In this document: positions 57,554 through 64,000 of the stretch, one piece after another
Position numbering within the stretch: the stretch's first letter is position 1
Layout: each line of letters begins with the position of its first letter
Assembly (NCBI RefSeq): GCF_014705605.1
Contig: NZ_JACXIZ010000044.1
Coordinates: 22,189 to 86,188 of the forward strand
Source: Paenibacillus sabuli
Lineage (GTDB): Bacteria > Bacillota > Bacilli > Paenibacillales > Paenibacillaceae
Length of the DNA stretch: 64,000 bases
Reading direction: 5' to 3'
Notes under the pieces: generated by a model
Told to the model about the DNA's origin: nothing
The model's database searches: none
What the model saw: the letters and a program-made list of their open reading frames with translations, nothing else
Made by a program: the position numbers and the translations under genes

Positions 57554-57602
57554 AGGTCCTCGCGTCCTTTCGCCATAAGCTATGGGCTTGCGGGCGCCTC
57601 CG

Positions 57603-58061
57603 CTAGTGCGGCAGCAGCCGCGCGCAGCGGTAGAGCAGCGTGCAGAATGATCGATTATACCCGACGTGCATGGACGACAGATCGTAGATGCGACGCTGCG
57701 GATCGTAAGTGGCGCACAAGCGATGCCGCATTCTCGCGATCGCCAGCTCGACATAGCGATCCGCCGCCTCGGAGGCGTGAATCGTCACATACGCGTACAG
57801 CGAGTGCTCCAGCGGCTCGTCGAGCGCGCTCACGCCGGCGCACGAATATTCGGTCTCGACGCCTTTGCGCCGCAGCTCCGTCAGAGCCGGCAGCAGCTCG
57901 TGATCGACAGTCAGCTCGCGCCATTGCACGAGCCGCTTGCCGCGCACCCGCACCTTGTCCCGCTGCAGCCACTGCTCCAGCTCCTCGCGCCGCCTGCGCC
58001 AGCGCCGCTGTTCGTGCGGCGTCAGCAAGCGCTCCTCGCGCCCGTTCAGATCGTTCGTCAC
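57603..58061 (-). CDS. conserved-type hypothetical protein
   Basis: The 152-residue protein is very rich in Arg (RRWRRRREELEQWLQRDK near residues 19-36) and has a conserved-looking core ELRRKGVETEYSCAGVSALDEPLEHSLYAYVTI. Its start overlaps the stop of the next gene by ATGA, so both are co-translated. No membrane segment or known catalytic motif is seen. I do not recognise a function. Confidence 0.72.
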   Translation of the reverse strand: MTNDLNGREERLLTPHEQRRWRRRREELEQWLQRDKVRVRGKRLVQWRELTVDHELLPALTELRRKGVETEYSCAGVSALDEPLEHSLYAYVTIHASEAADRYVELAIARMRHRLCATYDPQRRIYDLSSMHVGYNRSFCTLLYRCARLLPH

Positions 58062-58567
58062 TCCGCGGGCACGCCTTCTTCGACGGCAAATTCGAAATCC
58101 TCGATGTCATACACCTGAACCGGTACCTCACCCTCGATGATCCGGTCCTGCAGCTCCACCTGATCGGAGAGCAGCGGAATCTCGAGCTTCATCGCCGTCA
58201 GGAGCAGCTCGGTTTCGATCGGGTCGAAATATTCGCCGTAATGGGCGTTGTCCACCGCTTGCACGACGACGAAGGAGATGCTCTCGTTCAATAGCAGGGG
58301 CGGGCTCTCCCGCCAAGGCGCCTGCAGCGCGCGTTCAATTTTTTTGCGGTTGAAGGGATCCTCGAAAAACGCAATCAATTCGCCGATTTTGCTGCGCACA
58401 TGCGCCTCGTCGCCCGGGTCTTCCATAATGGCTTCCTCGCCCTCGCGCATATCGTAAAGCTCCATAATGCTGGAATACGGAATGACGTACTCAACCGGAC
58501 GGCTCGGCACCAGCAGATGCCCGTATGTAGCTACCATCACCGCTTCGATCACAAAGCGCCGTCGCAT
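58058..58567 (-). CDS. conserved hypothetical protein (Paenibacillaceae, sometimes named ADP-heptose synthase)
   Basis: The 169-residue protein starts MRRRFVIEAVMVATYGHLLVP and contains DPFNRKKIERALQAPWR and YFDPIETELLLTAMKLE. From memory, close relatives in Paenibacillus carry the label ADP-heptose synthase, but no nucleotidyltransferase or kinase motif is visible, so that name looks unsupported. AAGGAGGAA lies 6 bp before the ATG. It is first in a two-gene unit and divergent from the YpdA gene. Confidence 0.75.
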   Translation of the reverse strand: MRRRFVIEAVMVATYGHLLVPSRPVEYVIPYSSIMELYDMREGEEAIMEDPGDEAHVRSKIGELIAFFEDPFNRKKIERALQAPWRESPPLLLNESISFVVVQAVDNAHYGEYFDPIETELLLTAMKLEIPLLSDQVELQDRIIEGEVPVQVYDIEDFEFAVEEGVPAE

Positions 58568-58627
58568 GTCCTGTTCCTCCTTGCTTGGTTGCGGGCTCAA
58601 AGCCCGGCACGCATTTATTTTCCGCTT

Positions 58628-58657
58628 ATTATACCGCATCCGGACAAAATTTGTCAC
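58628..58657 (-). promoter_or_regulatory. promoter of the 58058-58567 gene
   Basis: On the minus strand GTGACA is followed after 18 bp by a perfect TATAAT, 60 bp before the ATG. Its -35 box overlaps the -35 box of the divergent promoter. Confidence 0.6.
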
Positions 58658-58679
58658 TGCGCTTGCACAGCGGTAAAAT
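58651..58679 (+). promoter_or_regulatory. promoter of the YpdA-like gene
   Basis: TTGTCA (58651-58656) and TAAAAT (58674-58679) are 17 bp apart, about 43 bp before the chosen ATG. Confidence 0.6.
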
Positions 58680-58721
58680 AAAATAATGAAACTTGGCAAA
58701 CGCAAGGAGTGGAACCTCAAT

Positions 58722-59708
58722 ATGCAAACCGAGCAAGTCATCATCATCGGGGCCGGGCCGTGCGGTCTCGCCGCGGCGCTGGAGCTGAAGGCGGCCGGCA
58801 TCGAAGCGCTGATCATCGAAAAACGAAACGTCGTGCACTCGATTTCGCAATATCCGGTCAATATGTTTTTTTTCAGCTCGGCCGAGCTGCTGGAGATCGG
58901 CGGCGTGCCCTTCACAAGCGCGCAGGCCAAGCCTTCGCGCCTGGAGGCGCTTAACTACTATCGCACTGTCGCGCTGCGCAATCGCGTCCGCATCCGCGCC
59001 TATGAGACGGTGACGGCGGTCGATGCCGCCGCAGGCGGCGGTTTTGTCGTAACCAGCGAAGACCGCTACGGCGAAGCCCACCAATGCCATGCCGCTCACG
59101 TCGTCGTCGCGACCGGGTACTTCGATCATCCGAACCTGCTCGGCATCCCGGGTGAGACGAGCGACAAGGTGACGCACTTCTTTCGCGAAGCGCACCCGTA
59201 CACGGGCATGAAGGTGGCGATCATCGGGGGCAGCAATTCGGCGATCGACGCCGCGCTGGAGCTGGAGAAGGTCGGCGCCGAGGTGACCGTCGTCTATCGG
59301 GGCGAGGATTATTCGCCGAGCATCAAGCCCTGGGTGCTGCCGATTTTTCAGAGCCTGGCGGCCAAGTCTCGCATCGCGATTCGCTTCCGCTCGCGCGTCG
59401 TGGCGATCGAGCCGCGCCGGATCGTGGTCGAATCGTCCGCGGGGACCGAGCATCTGGACAATGACTTCGTGCTGGCGCTCACCGGGTTTCATCCCGACCG
59501 GCAATTCCTCTCCCGAATCGGCGTTACGATGGAAGCGGAGGGATACCCGACGTTTCACGAGGAGACGATGGAGACCAACGTTCCCGACATCTACCTTGCG
59601 GGCGTGGTCGCTTCCCGCCACGAGGCCAACGAGATCTTTATCGAGACCGGCCGCTTTCACGGACGCAAAATCGCCGCGCATTTGCTAGCCAAGCGCGGCC
59701 GGTCCTGA
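58722..59708 (+). CDS. ypdA: YpdA-family bacillithiol disulfide reductase
   Basis: The 328-residue flavoprotein has an FAD motif GAGPCGLAAALEL with Cys14, the residue reported as important in Staphylococcus YpdA, and a second nucleotide motif IIGGSNSAIDAALELE near residue 170. It lacks the CxxC of thioredoxin reductases. YpdA reduces oxidised bacillithiol with NADPH. The ATG at 58722 is chosen because AAGGAG lies 12 bp upstream and the FAD fold begins there; an ATG 36 bp earlier has no site. Confidence 0.92.
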   Translation: MQTEQVIIIGAGPCGLAAALELKAAGIEALIIEKRNVVHSISQYPVNMFFFSSAELLEIGGVPFTSAQAKPSRLEALNYYRTVALRNRVRIRAYETVTAVDAAAGGGFVVTSEDRYGEAHQCHAAHVVVATGYFDHPNLLGIPGETSDKVTHFFREAHPYTGMKVAIIGGSNSAIDAALELEKVGAEVTVVYRGEDYSPSIKPWVLPIFQSLAAKSRIAIRFRSRVVAIEPRRIVVESSAGTEHLDNDFVLALTGFHPDRQFLSRIGVTMEAEGYPTFHEETMETNVPDIYLAGVVASRHEANEIFIETGRFHGRKIAAHLLAKRGRS

Positions 59709-59730
59709 GCGCGCGTGCGCAGCCGCCGAA

Positions 59731-60474
59731 TCAAGGCTCGTAGATCATTTTGCTGGTCATGCCCCCGTCGACAACCAGATTGATCCCCGTGACAAAATCG
59801 TTGGTCGGATCGGTCAAATACAAGCACGCCTTGGCGATGTCGTCCGGACGGCCGACGCGGCCCGAAAAATGCTGTTCGTGATCCTGCAGCCGCAGCGCAT
59901 CGTAATCGCCTGTCTCGATCCATCCCGGACTCACGCAATTGACCGTAATGCGGTCGGGGGCGAGCGAAGCGGCCAGCGCATGAGTCAAGGCCAGCAGTCC
60001 GCCTTTGGAGGCGGCGTACGCTTCGGAATGCGGCTCGGACATGAGGGCGCGAGTCGAAGCAATATTGACGATCGCCCCGCCCCCCTCCTGCCGACGCATC
60101 AGCTTGGCCGCCTCCCTCGCGCAGAGGAAGCTGCCGCGCAGATTCGTATTCAGCACGCTGTCCCATTCTTCCCAGCTCAGCTCGTACGGACTCTTGCCGA
60201 TCCCGAAGCCGGCGTTGTTGATCAGCACGTCGACACTGCCGAGCTGCTCGCCGGCGACGGCGATCATCGCGGCGACCGCCTCCGGGTCGCGCAGATCCAC
60301 CGCCTCGGCATACACCTCCCGACCGACCCCGGAGGCGGCGATCCGGCCGGCCTCCTCCAGTACGCCCGTCTCGTTCTTGTCCGCCAGCATCACTCGATAG
60401 CCCTTGGCCGCGTACGATTCGGCCAGAATATGGCCGATCCCGCCCGCAGCTCCTGTAATAATCGCTCCCAGCAT
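59731..60474 (-). CDS. short-chain dehydrogenase/reductase
   Basis: The 247-residue protein has the SDR cofactor motif TGAAGGIG, NNAGFG, and the catalytic Ser in NIASTRAL with Tyr-x3-Lys in YAASKGG, then PGWIETG and GINLVVDGGMTS. It is a classical NAD(P)-dependent SDR; the residue after strand 2 (ADK) favours NAD. It is convergent with the ypdA gene. The substrate is unknown. Confidence 0.93.
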   Translation of the reverse strand: MLGAIITGAAGGIGHILAESYAAKGYRVMLADKNETGVLEEAGRIAASGVGREVYAEAVDLRDPEAVAAMIAVAGEQLGSVDVLINNAGFGIGKSPYELSWEEWDSVLNTNLRGSFLCAREAAKLMRRQEGGGAIVNIASTRALMSEPHSEAYAASKGGLLALTHALAASLAPDRITVNCVSPGWIETGDYDALRLQDHEQHFSGRVGRPDDIAKACLYLTDPTNDFVTGINLVVDGGMTSKMIYEP

Positions 60475-60542
60475 GATTGCATTCGCTCCCTTCCTGCATC
60501 GTAAGGTTCATTATAGAGACTGGCCCGGCGCATGGCAAATAA

Positions 60543-60572
60543 CCCCTTCGGCGACAGGAGTCGCCGAAGGGG
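60543..60572 (-). terminator. terminator of the permease gene
   Basis: CCCCTTCGGCGAC and GTCGCCGAAGGGG form a perfect 13-bp stem with a 4-base loop, 34 bp past the permease stop. On the minus strand TTATTTG follows. A second GGGCCGG/CCGGCCC hairpin lies beside it at about 60578-60597. Confidence 0.7.
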
Positions 60573-60605
60573 CCATCGGGCCGGGCTGCGCCGGCCCTTC
60601 TTTCG

Positions 60606-62240
60606 TCAAGGCTGCGGGTAGCGCCGCTCGATGCGCCTCAGCTCTTCGAGCGCTGGCGCAGCCGGGTCTGCAAGCTTGCGGCGGGCAGGCAGCCGCGTCA
60701 TCAATAAGCGTCCGACGGCCGCCGCACCCAGCACGGACACGAGCATCACGAGCAAACGAAGCTCTGCGAGAACAGCCGCCCCGGCCGCACTGACGAGCAG
60801 CCACAGCAGCGCCGTCCAGCGCAGCCACGGGCCGAGCCGGCCAGTATGCCAGGGCCCGCGCAGCAGCCTGCGGCGAAGCAGCAGCAGAGCGAGCGGCACG
60901 GCGGCGGCGCTCTGGGTGCAGAGCACCGACCAGGCGGCCAAGCCGACGACCCGCGTCGAGCCGCCGCCCGGCCACGGGTCGAACAGGGCCAGCGCCGCCG
61001 TCGCCAGCAGGACGCCTAGCGCCGTCACTGCCAGCATGCGGACCGGGACGCGCGGGCGGACCGGCACGGACGCGAGCCAGCGCGCCAGCCTTGTACGCCC
61101 ATCGCGCTGTACCGCATACCACATGCGCGCGCTGCCGGCGAGCACGCCGATGCCTGCAGCCCACAGAGCTGCGATCGCGCCACATGTCAGGATGGAATAG
61201 AGCGGTCCGTCCCAGCGCGCCGCCAGAGCCGATACGGATCGGAGCCAGGCGGCGGCGTCATCGCCGATCGCGATCGGGTCGGGCGCTGCCAGCAGCAGTA
61301 CAGCGAAGCATACGTACACGATCAGCAAGCTGTACGCGACAGCCAAAAACGAGCTCCACGGCGCCTGCGCCGCTGCGCCGCTCGTCTCCTCGCTGCGGTA
61401 AGCGCCGGCATCCGAGCCGCCGAACAGCCGAGCGAGCAGCACGACCGTCAGTCCCATGACGGCAACGCTCGCCTCCCCCGCTCCCCCGCCCGGCGCGGCC
61501 GTGAACAAAAAGGTTGTCGGCTGCAGCGCAGCGCCGCCCGCCCACACCAGGACGGCCGCAAGCGCGGCAAGCGCTCCCAGCTGGCAAGCCGCATGCCATG
61601 CCATCATGCGGCGCAGCCATCGGCCGCCGCACGCCGCAACGACCTGCAGTGCCAGCAGCAGCGCGGCAGCGGCGGCGATCAACGGCAAGCCGGCCGGCTG
61701 CGGAAACGCAAGCCCCAGCAGCAGCTCCGCCGCCGTCCAATTCAGCAGCACGATCAGGCCGGCGTCGCCCAGGCCCTTGAGCCAGGCGGCGAGCCAGCCC
61801 CATCCCTTGCCGCCGGTCGCCAGCGCCCAGTGATAGACGCCGCCCGCAGTCGGCACGGCAGAGGCCAGCTCGGCCTGGGCCGCCGCTACCGGCAGGGCGA
61901 GCAGACCGGCCAGCCCGATCCCGCACCCTACGGCCCACGGTCCGGCCAGCGCATACGCCGGACCGAAGAGCGTCATTGCGAGCGGCAGCGCCGCCAGCGC
62001 CCCAAAAGCCGCGGCGAACGCCGCGCCGCCCTCAAGCTCGCGGCTCAACTGCTGGGCATACCCCGCCCGATTCAGCGTGTACTTGTCCTCGGCATAACGC
62101 AGATAGCGGGACATCCGGCCTCCGCTCGCTTTGCCCGAATTGCCCGTGTGGCGGTGCGCTGCGAGCGCAATTAGCAGGATGAGCAGGCCGCTTGCGGGGA
62201 GCAGGAGCAAGCCCACGAGCGTATGCAACATCGCGTCCAC
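60606..62240 (-). CDS. APC-family amino acid/amine permease
   Basis: The 544-residue protein has about 13 membrane segments. The APC signature is visible as QAELASAVPTAGGVYHWALATGG (near 112-135) in the first helices, with a further GSDAGAYRSEETSGAAAQAP segment (near 275) like that of the GABA/amine permease subgroup. One extra N-terminal helix (about 8-28) precedes the usual core. It is a single gene with a terminator. The substrate cannot be assigned. Confidence 0.87.
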   Translation of the reverse strand: MDAMLHTLVGLLLLPASGLLILLIALAAHRHTGNSGKASGGRMSRYLRYAEDKYTLNRAGYAQQLSRELEGGAAFAAAFGALAALPLAMTLFGPAYALAGPWAVGCGIGLAGLLALPVAAAQAELASAVPTAGGVYHWALATGGKGWGWLAAWLKGLGDAGLIVLLNWTAAELLLGLAFPQPAGLPLIAAAAALLLALQVVAACGGRWLRRMMAWHAACQLGALAALAAVLVWAGGAALQPTTFLFTAAPGGGAGEASVAVMGLTVVLLARLFGGSDAGAYRSEETSGAAAQAPWSSFLAVAYSLLIVYVCFAVLLLAAPDPIAIGDDAAAWLRSVSALAARWDGPLYSILTCGAIAALWAAGIGVLAGSARMWYAVQRDGRTRLARWLASVPVRPRVPVRMLAVTALGVLLATAALALFDPWPGGGSTRVVGLAAWSVLCTQSAAAVPLALLLLRRRLLRGPWHTGRLGPWLRWTALLWLLVSAAGAAVLAELRLLVMLVSVLGAAAVGRLLMTRLPARRKLADPAAPALEELRRIERRYPQP

Positions 62241-62321
62241 CTCCCACCCTAACTTATGAGCGTGGACGCGTATTCAGCACCATTACCAGCAGCATGTGCG
62301 ATTCACCGACGCCTCTGACCG

Positions 62322-62933
62322 TTAATCGTTGGCGATCATCGGACCGAGCGGACCCTCCTCGTTGACGATCTCCTGCACCGAGTAGGAGGAGATCGGAAAA
62401 TACGGGAAGCCGTACACGTAAGGCGTCAATTCATAGAGCTGGAAGTAAATGACCAGCGCACGATCCGCGATATAAAAGTCCTGATCCGCCCGAATGCGCG
62501 TGAACGGCTCGAGCACCGGGACATCGCGCGACTTGATCTGCGCGGCCACCTGTTCCGACAGCTTGCCGACGTAATCGCTTCCGGGCTTGAACAGCTCCGC
62601 GAGCGAATAGCGCTTGCCCGTATCGGTCATGAAGGTCAGCGAACGCTGCAGCGTCAGACCGTGGGCGCCGCCGGTATACGCGTAATTGAATAACGACAGA
62701 CTGAGGACCTCTTTTTCGTTTGTTTTGACCTCGAACCAGCCGATCATCTGCGCCCGCGGATCGTCCAGCGATCCTTGATCGCGGATCAACTGCTCGGCCT
62801 CGCGGCGAATCTCCTCGTTGATTTTGCGCTCCGCCTCGCGGCTTGCGAGGCCCGTGACGACGGGCAGCCACAGCTCGATCTTGGGATACGTCGTGCGGTA
62901 GGGCCGTATCACGGCCGGGACCTGGAATGCCAT
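62322..62933 (-). CDS. DUF3298/RsiV-like protein
   Basis: The 203-residue protein has a DUF4163-like first half (YPKIELWLPVVTGLASREAERKIN) and a DUF3298 second half (YTGGAHGLTLQRSLTFMTDTGKRYSLAELFKPGSDY). This pair forms the extracellular lysozyme-binding part of the anti-sigma factor RsiV and of PdaC-type enzymes. Here there is no signal peptide, membrane helix or sigma factor gene, so the protein may be cytoplasmic. Its function is open. Confidence 0.83.
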   Translation of the reverse strand: MAFQVPAVIRPYRTTYPKIELWLPVVTGLASREAERKINEEIRREAEQLIRDQGSLDDPRAQMIGWFEVKTNEKEVLSLSLFNYAYTGGAHGLTLQRSLTFMTDTGKRYSLAELFKPGSDYVGKLSEQVAAQIKSRDVPVLEPFTRIRADQDFYIADRALVIYFQLYELTPYVYGFPYFPISSYSVQEIVNEEGPLGPMIAND

Positions 62934-63065
62934 AGCGCTTAGACACCTGCCTATTTAACGGAATGCTCCATACTATGCACCCGCCCACCGCGCCGTACCT
63001 GTCTGCCGCTCTGCGCCCTTGACCACGCGCCCGATCGAGCTGCCGCCACCGGACACCGCCCCGCG

Positions 63066-63794
63066 TTATTCGAGCTTGAGCTTCTCGCCGTGCGTGAGCC
63101 GGCGCCCCCGAATGTCGACCACGAGCCTGCCCTCGTTCAGACCGAGGATGCGGTCGGCGAATCGCTCCGCCCACTCGCTCTGGTGCAGGACGGCGACGAC
63201 GATGAGCCGCTGCTTGCGGCAGAGCGCCTTCAGGTCGGTCAGGATCTGCTCCGCGGCATGCGGGTCGAGTCCGGACACCGGCTCGTCCGCGAGCAAGACC
63301 TTGGCACCGTGTACGAGCGCCCTGGAGATCGCGACCCTTTGCCGTTCCCCGCCGCTGAGCTTGTCCGCTTTCTGATGGGCTTTTTCCAGCAGTCCGACCT
63401 TTTCGATCGTGTCCATAGCGCCCATATAATCGTCGTTGCGCACCATGCCGGTAACCATGCGCCATAGCGGCGTTTGCGACTGTGTGCCGATCAGCACGTT
63501 TTTGAGCGCGCTTTTGTTGGGCGACAGCGCCGGCTTTTCCTCGAGAATGGCGAATTCGCGACGAATTTTTCGCCTGCCTGTCCAGCCCTGCTTCAGCACA
63601 TCGTCGCCTTGAACGAAGTATTCGCCGGACGTCCAGCGCTCTTTCAGACCCAGACATTTCAGCAGCATCGTTTTTCCGCTGCCGCTGGCGCCTACGACGG
63701 CGACAAATTCGCCGTGCTGCACATCAAAGCTGATGTCGTGCAAAATTTTGGGGCCCCCGGGAATTTTTTTGGTCAGGTGGCTTACCTTGATCAT
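63066..63794 (-). CDS. ABC transporter ATP-binding protein, PhnC-like, orphan
   Basis: The 242-residue ATPase has Walker A GASGSGKTMLLKCL, signature LSGGERQRVAIS, Walker B VLLADEPVSGLD and the H-loop VLHQSEWAERF. The segment LSPNKSALKNVLIGT and overall length match phosphonate-type PhnC ATPases. No permease or binding-protein gene lies next to it in the window. The ATG at 63794 is chosen because AGGAG lies 7 bp upstream; an ATG two codons earlier is too close to that site. Confidence 0.87.
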   Translation of the reverse strand: MIKVSHLTKKIPGGPKILHDISFDVQHGEFVAVVGASGSGKTMLLKCLGLKERWTSGEYFVQGDDVLKQGWTGRRKIRREFAILEEKPALSPNKSALKNVLIGTQSQTPLWRMVTGMVRNDDYMGAMDTIEKVGLLEKAHQKADKLSGGERQRVAISRALVHGAKVLLADEPVSGLDPHAAEQILTDLKALCRKQRLIVVAVLHQSEWAERFADRILGLNEGRLVVDIRGRRLTHGEKLKLE

Positions 63795-63840
63795 GGACAT
63801 GCTCCTTTTGCGTTTATCGTCTGTATTTAGTTTAAGGGTA

Positions 63841-63900
63841 CAAGGCGAAACGAGCAAGCCGTCTTTGCGGCGCGTGAAGTTTCGTTCCGAGAAATCTAGA
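63841..63900. repeat. structured intergenic repeat, right-end copy 1
   Basis: This 60-bp block (from CAAGGCGAAACGAGC to CGAGAAATCTAGA) is identical to the block at 63936-63995. It can form a hairpin between CGAAAC and GTTTCG-like arms, with GCCG/CGGC inside. A 35-bp spacer with an ATGCAT..ATGCAT inverted pair follows. Confidence 0.75.
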
Positions 63901-63935
63901 CATGCATGGGATCAGCTTTATGCATTCTATGATTT

Positions 63936-63995
63936 CAAGGCGAAACGAGCAAGCCGTCTTTGCGGCGCGTGAAGTTTCGTTCCGAGAAATCTAGA
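63936..63995. repeat. structured intergenic repeat, right-end copy 2
   Basis: This is an exact direct repeat of 63841-63900 with a period of 95 bp. It runs to five bases from the window edge, so further copies may lie beyond. It is related to the divergent copy at 27430-27535. Confidence 0.75.
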
Positions 63996-64000
63996 TAGGC

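Noticed and set aside
60578..60597. Second GC-rich hairpin as a separate attenuator
   Set aside because: It lies between the permease stop and a stronger hairpin and has no start codon or leader peptide; it more likely adds to termination.
63841..63995. Two direct repeats with a 35-bp spacer as a CRISPR array
   Set aside because: The repeats are 60 bp long, only two are present, no cas genes are near, and a diverged copy with a similar spacer structure lies at 27430; it is an intergenic repeat family.

Overview
The window looks like a chromosomal stretch of a high-GC, spore-former-type Firmicute of the Paenibacillaceae (Paenibacillus/Cohnella-like). This rests on the gene types: BceAB-type exporter, YpdA-type reductase that belongs with bacillithiol, BdbC, Sco and small c-type cytochromes, stalk-domain (copper amine oxidase N-terminal-like) secreted proteins, a XerS-like recombinase, VanW, and strong AGGAGG ribosome sites with occasional GTG/TTG starts. 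No rRNA, tRNA, CRISPR array, phage module or complete transposon was recognised. Genus assignment is inference.

Left part (1-13 kb). A minus-strand four-gene operon encodes a type III polyketide synthase, a methyltransferase, an FAD oxidoreductase and an MMPL exporter (cut by the window edge). The order resembles the Streptomyces srsABC phenolic-lipid operon plus an exporter. Divergent to it lies a LacI regulator, with a perfect Crp/Fnr-type site and an AATCGATT palindrome between them. A related palindrome sits at the promoter of the following sugar cassette: two Gfo/Idh/MocA oxidoreductases, a two-domain alpha/beta hydrolase and a NagB-like deaminase, closed by a strong terminator. A DUF3891 gene, a 234-bp inverted-repeat element and a PRPP synthase paralogue follow.

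Middle (13-30 kb). Here are a stand-alone ParB-like protein, an HPt-REC-GGDEF-REC regulator, a BceAB-like ABC exporter, a membrane-anchored trypsin-like protease, MsrAB, a 24-codon hydrophobic peptide gene, an OmpR-type two-component system with two acidic PepSY proteins, a secreted unknown, a NarL-type two-component system, and a respiratory/thiol set (107-aa unknown, BdbC, lipoprotein cytochrome c, Sco, membrane cytochrome c).

Surface region (30-42.5 kb). Two tandem 543-aa paralogues each carry two helical His/Glu-rich domains and a stalk domain. They precede a 1905-aa mosaic SGNH/beta-helix protein, VanW, a kinase-like ATPase without a phospho-acceptor His, a frameshifted small gene, and a CopC-domain protein.

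Right part (42.5-64 kb). This holds a small conserved protein, a hydroxypyruvate isomerase-like enzyme, a XerS-like recombinase, a signalling/surface operon (TIM/CBM9-like anchored protein, CheY-like protein, hybrid kinase, membrane hydrolase), WrbA, a MoxR-DUF58-DUF4129 operon, a HAD phosphatase with two small conserved proteins, YpdA, an SDR, an APC permease, a DUF3298 protein and an orphan PhnC-like ATPase. A family of structured intergenic repeats appears at about 27.45 kb and twice at the right edge. Start codons were chosen by ribosome-site spacing, so several differ from the longest possible reading frame.
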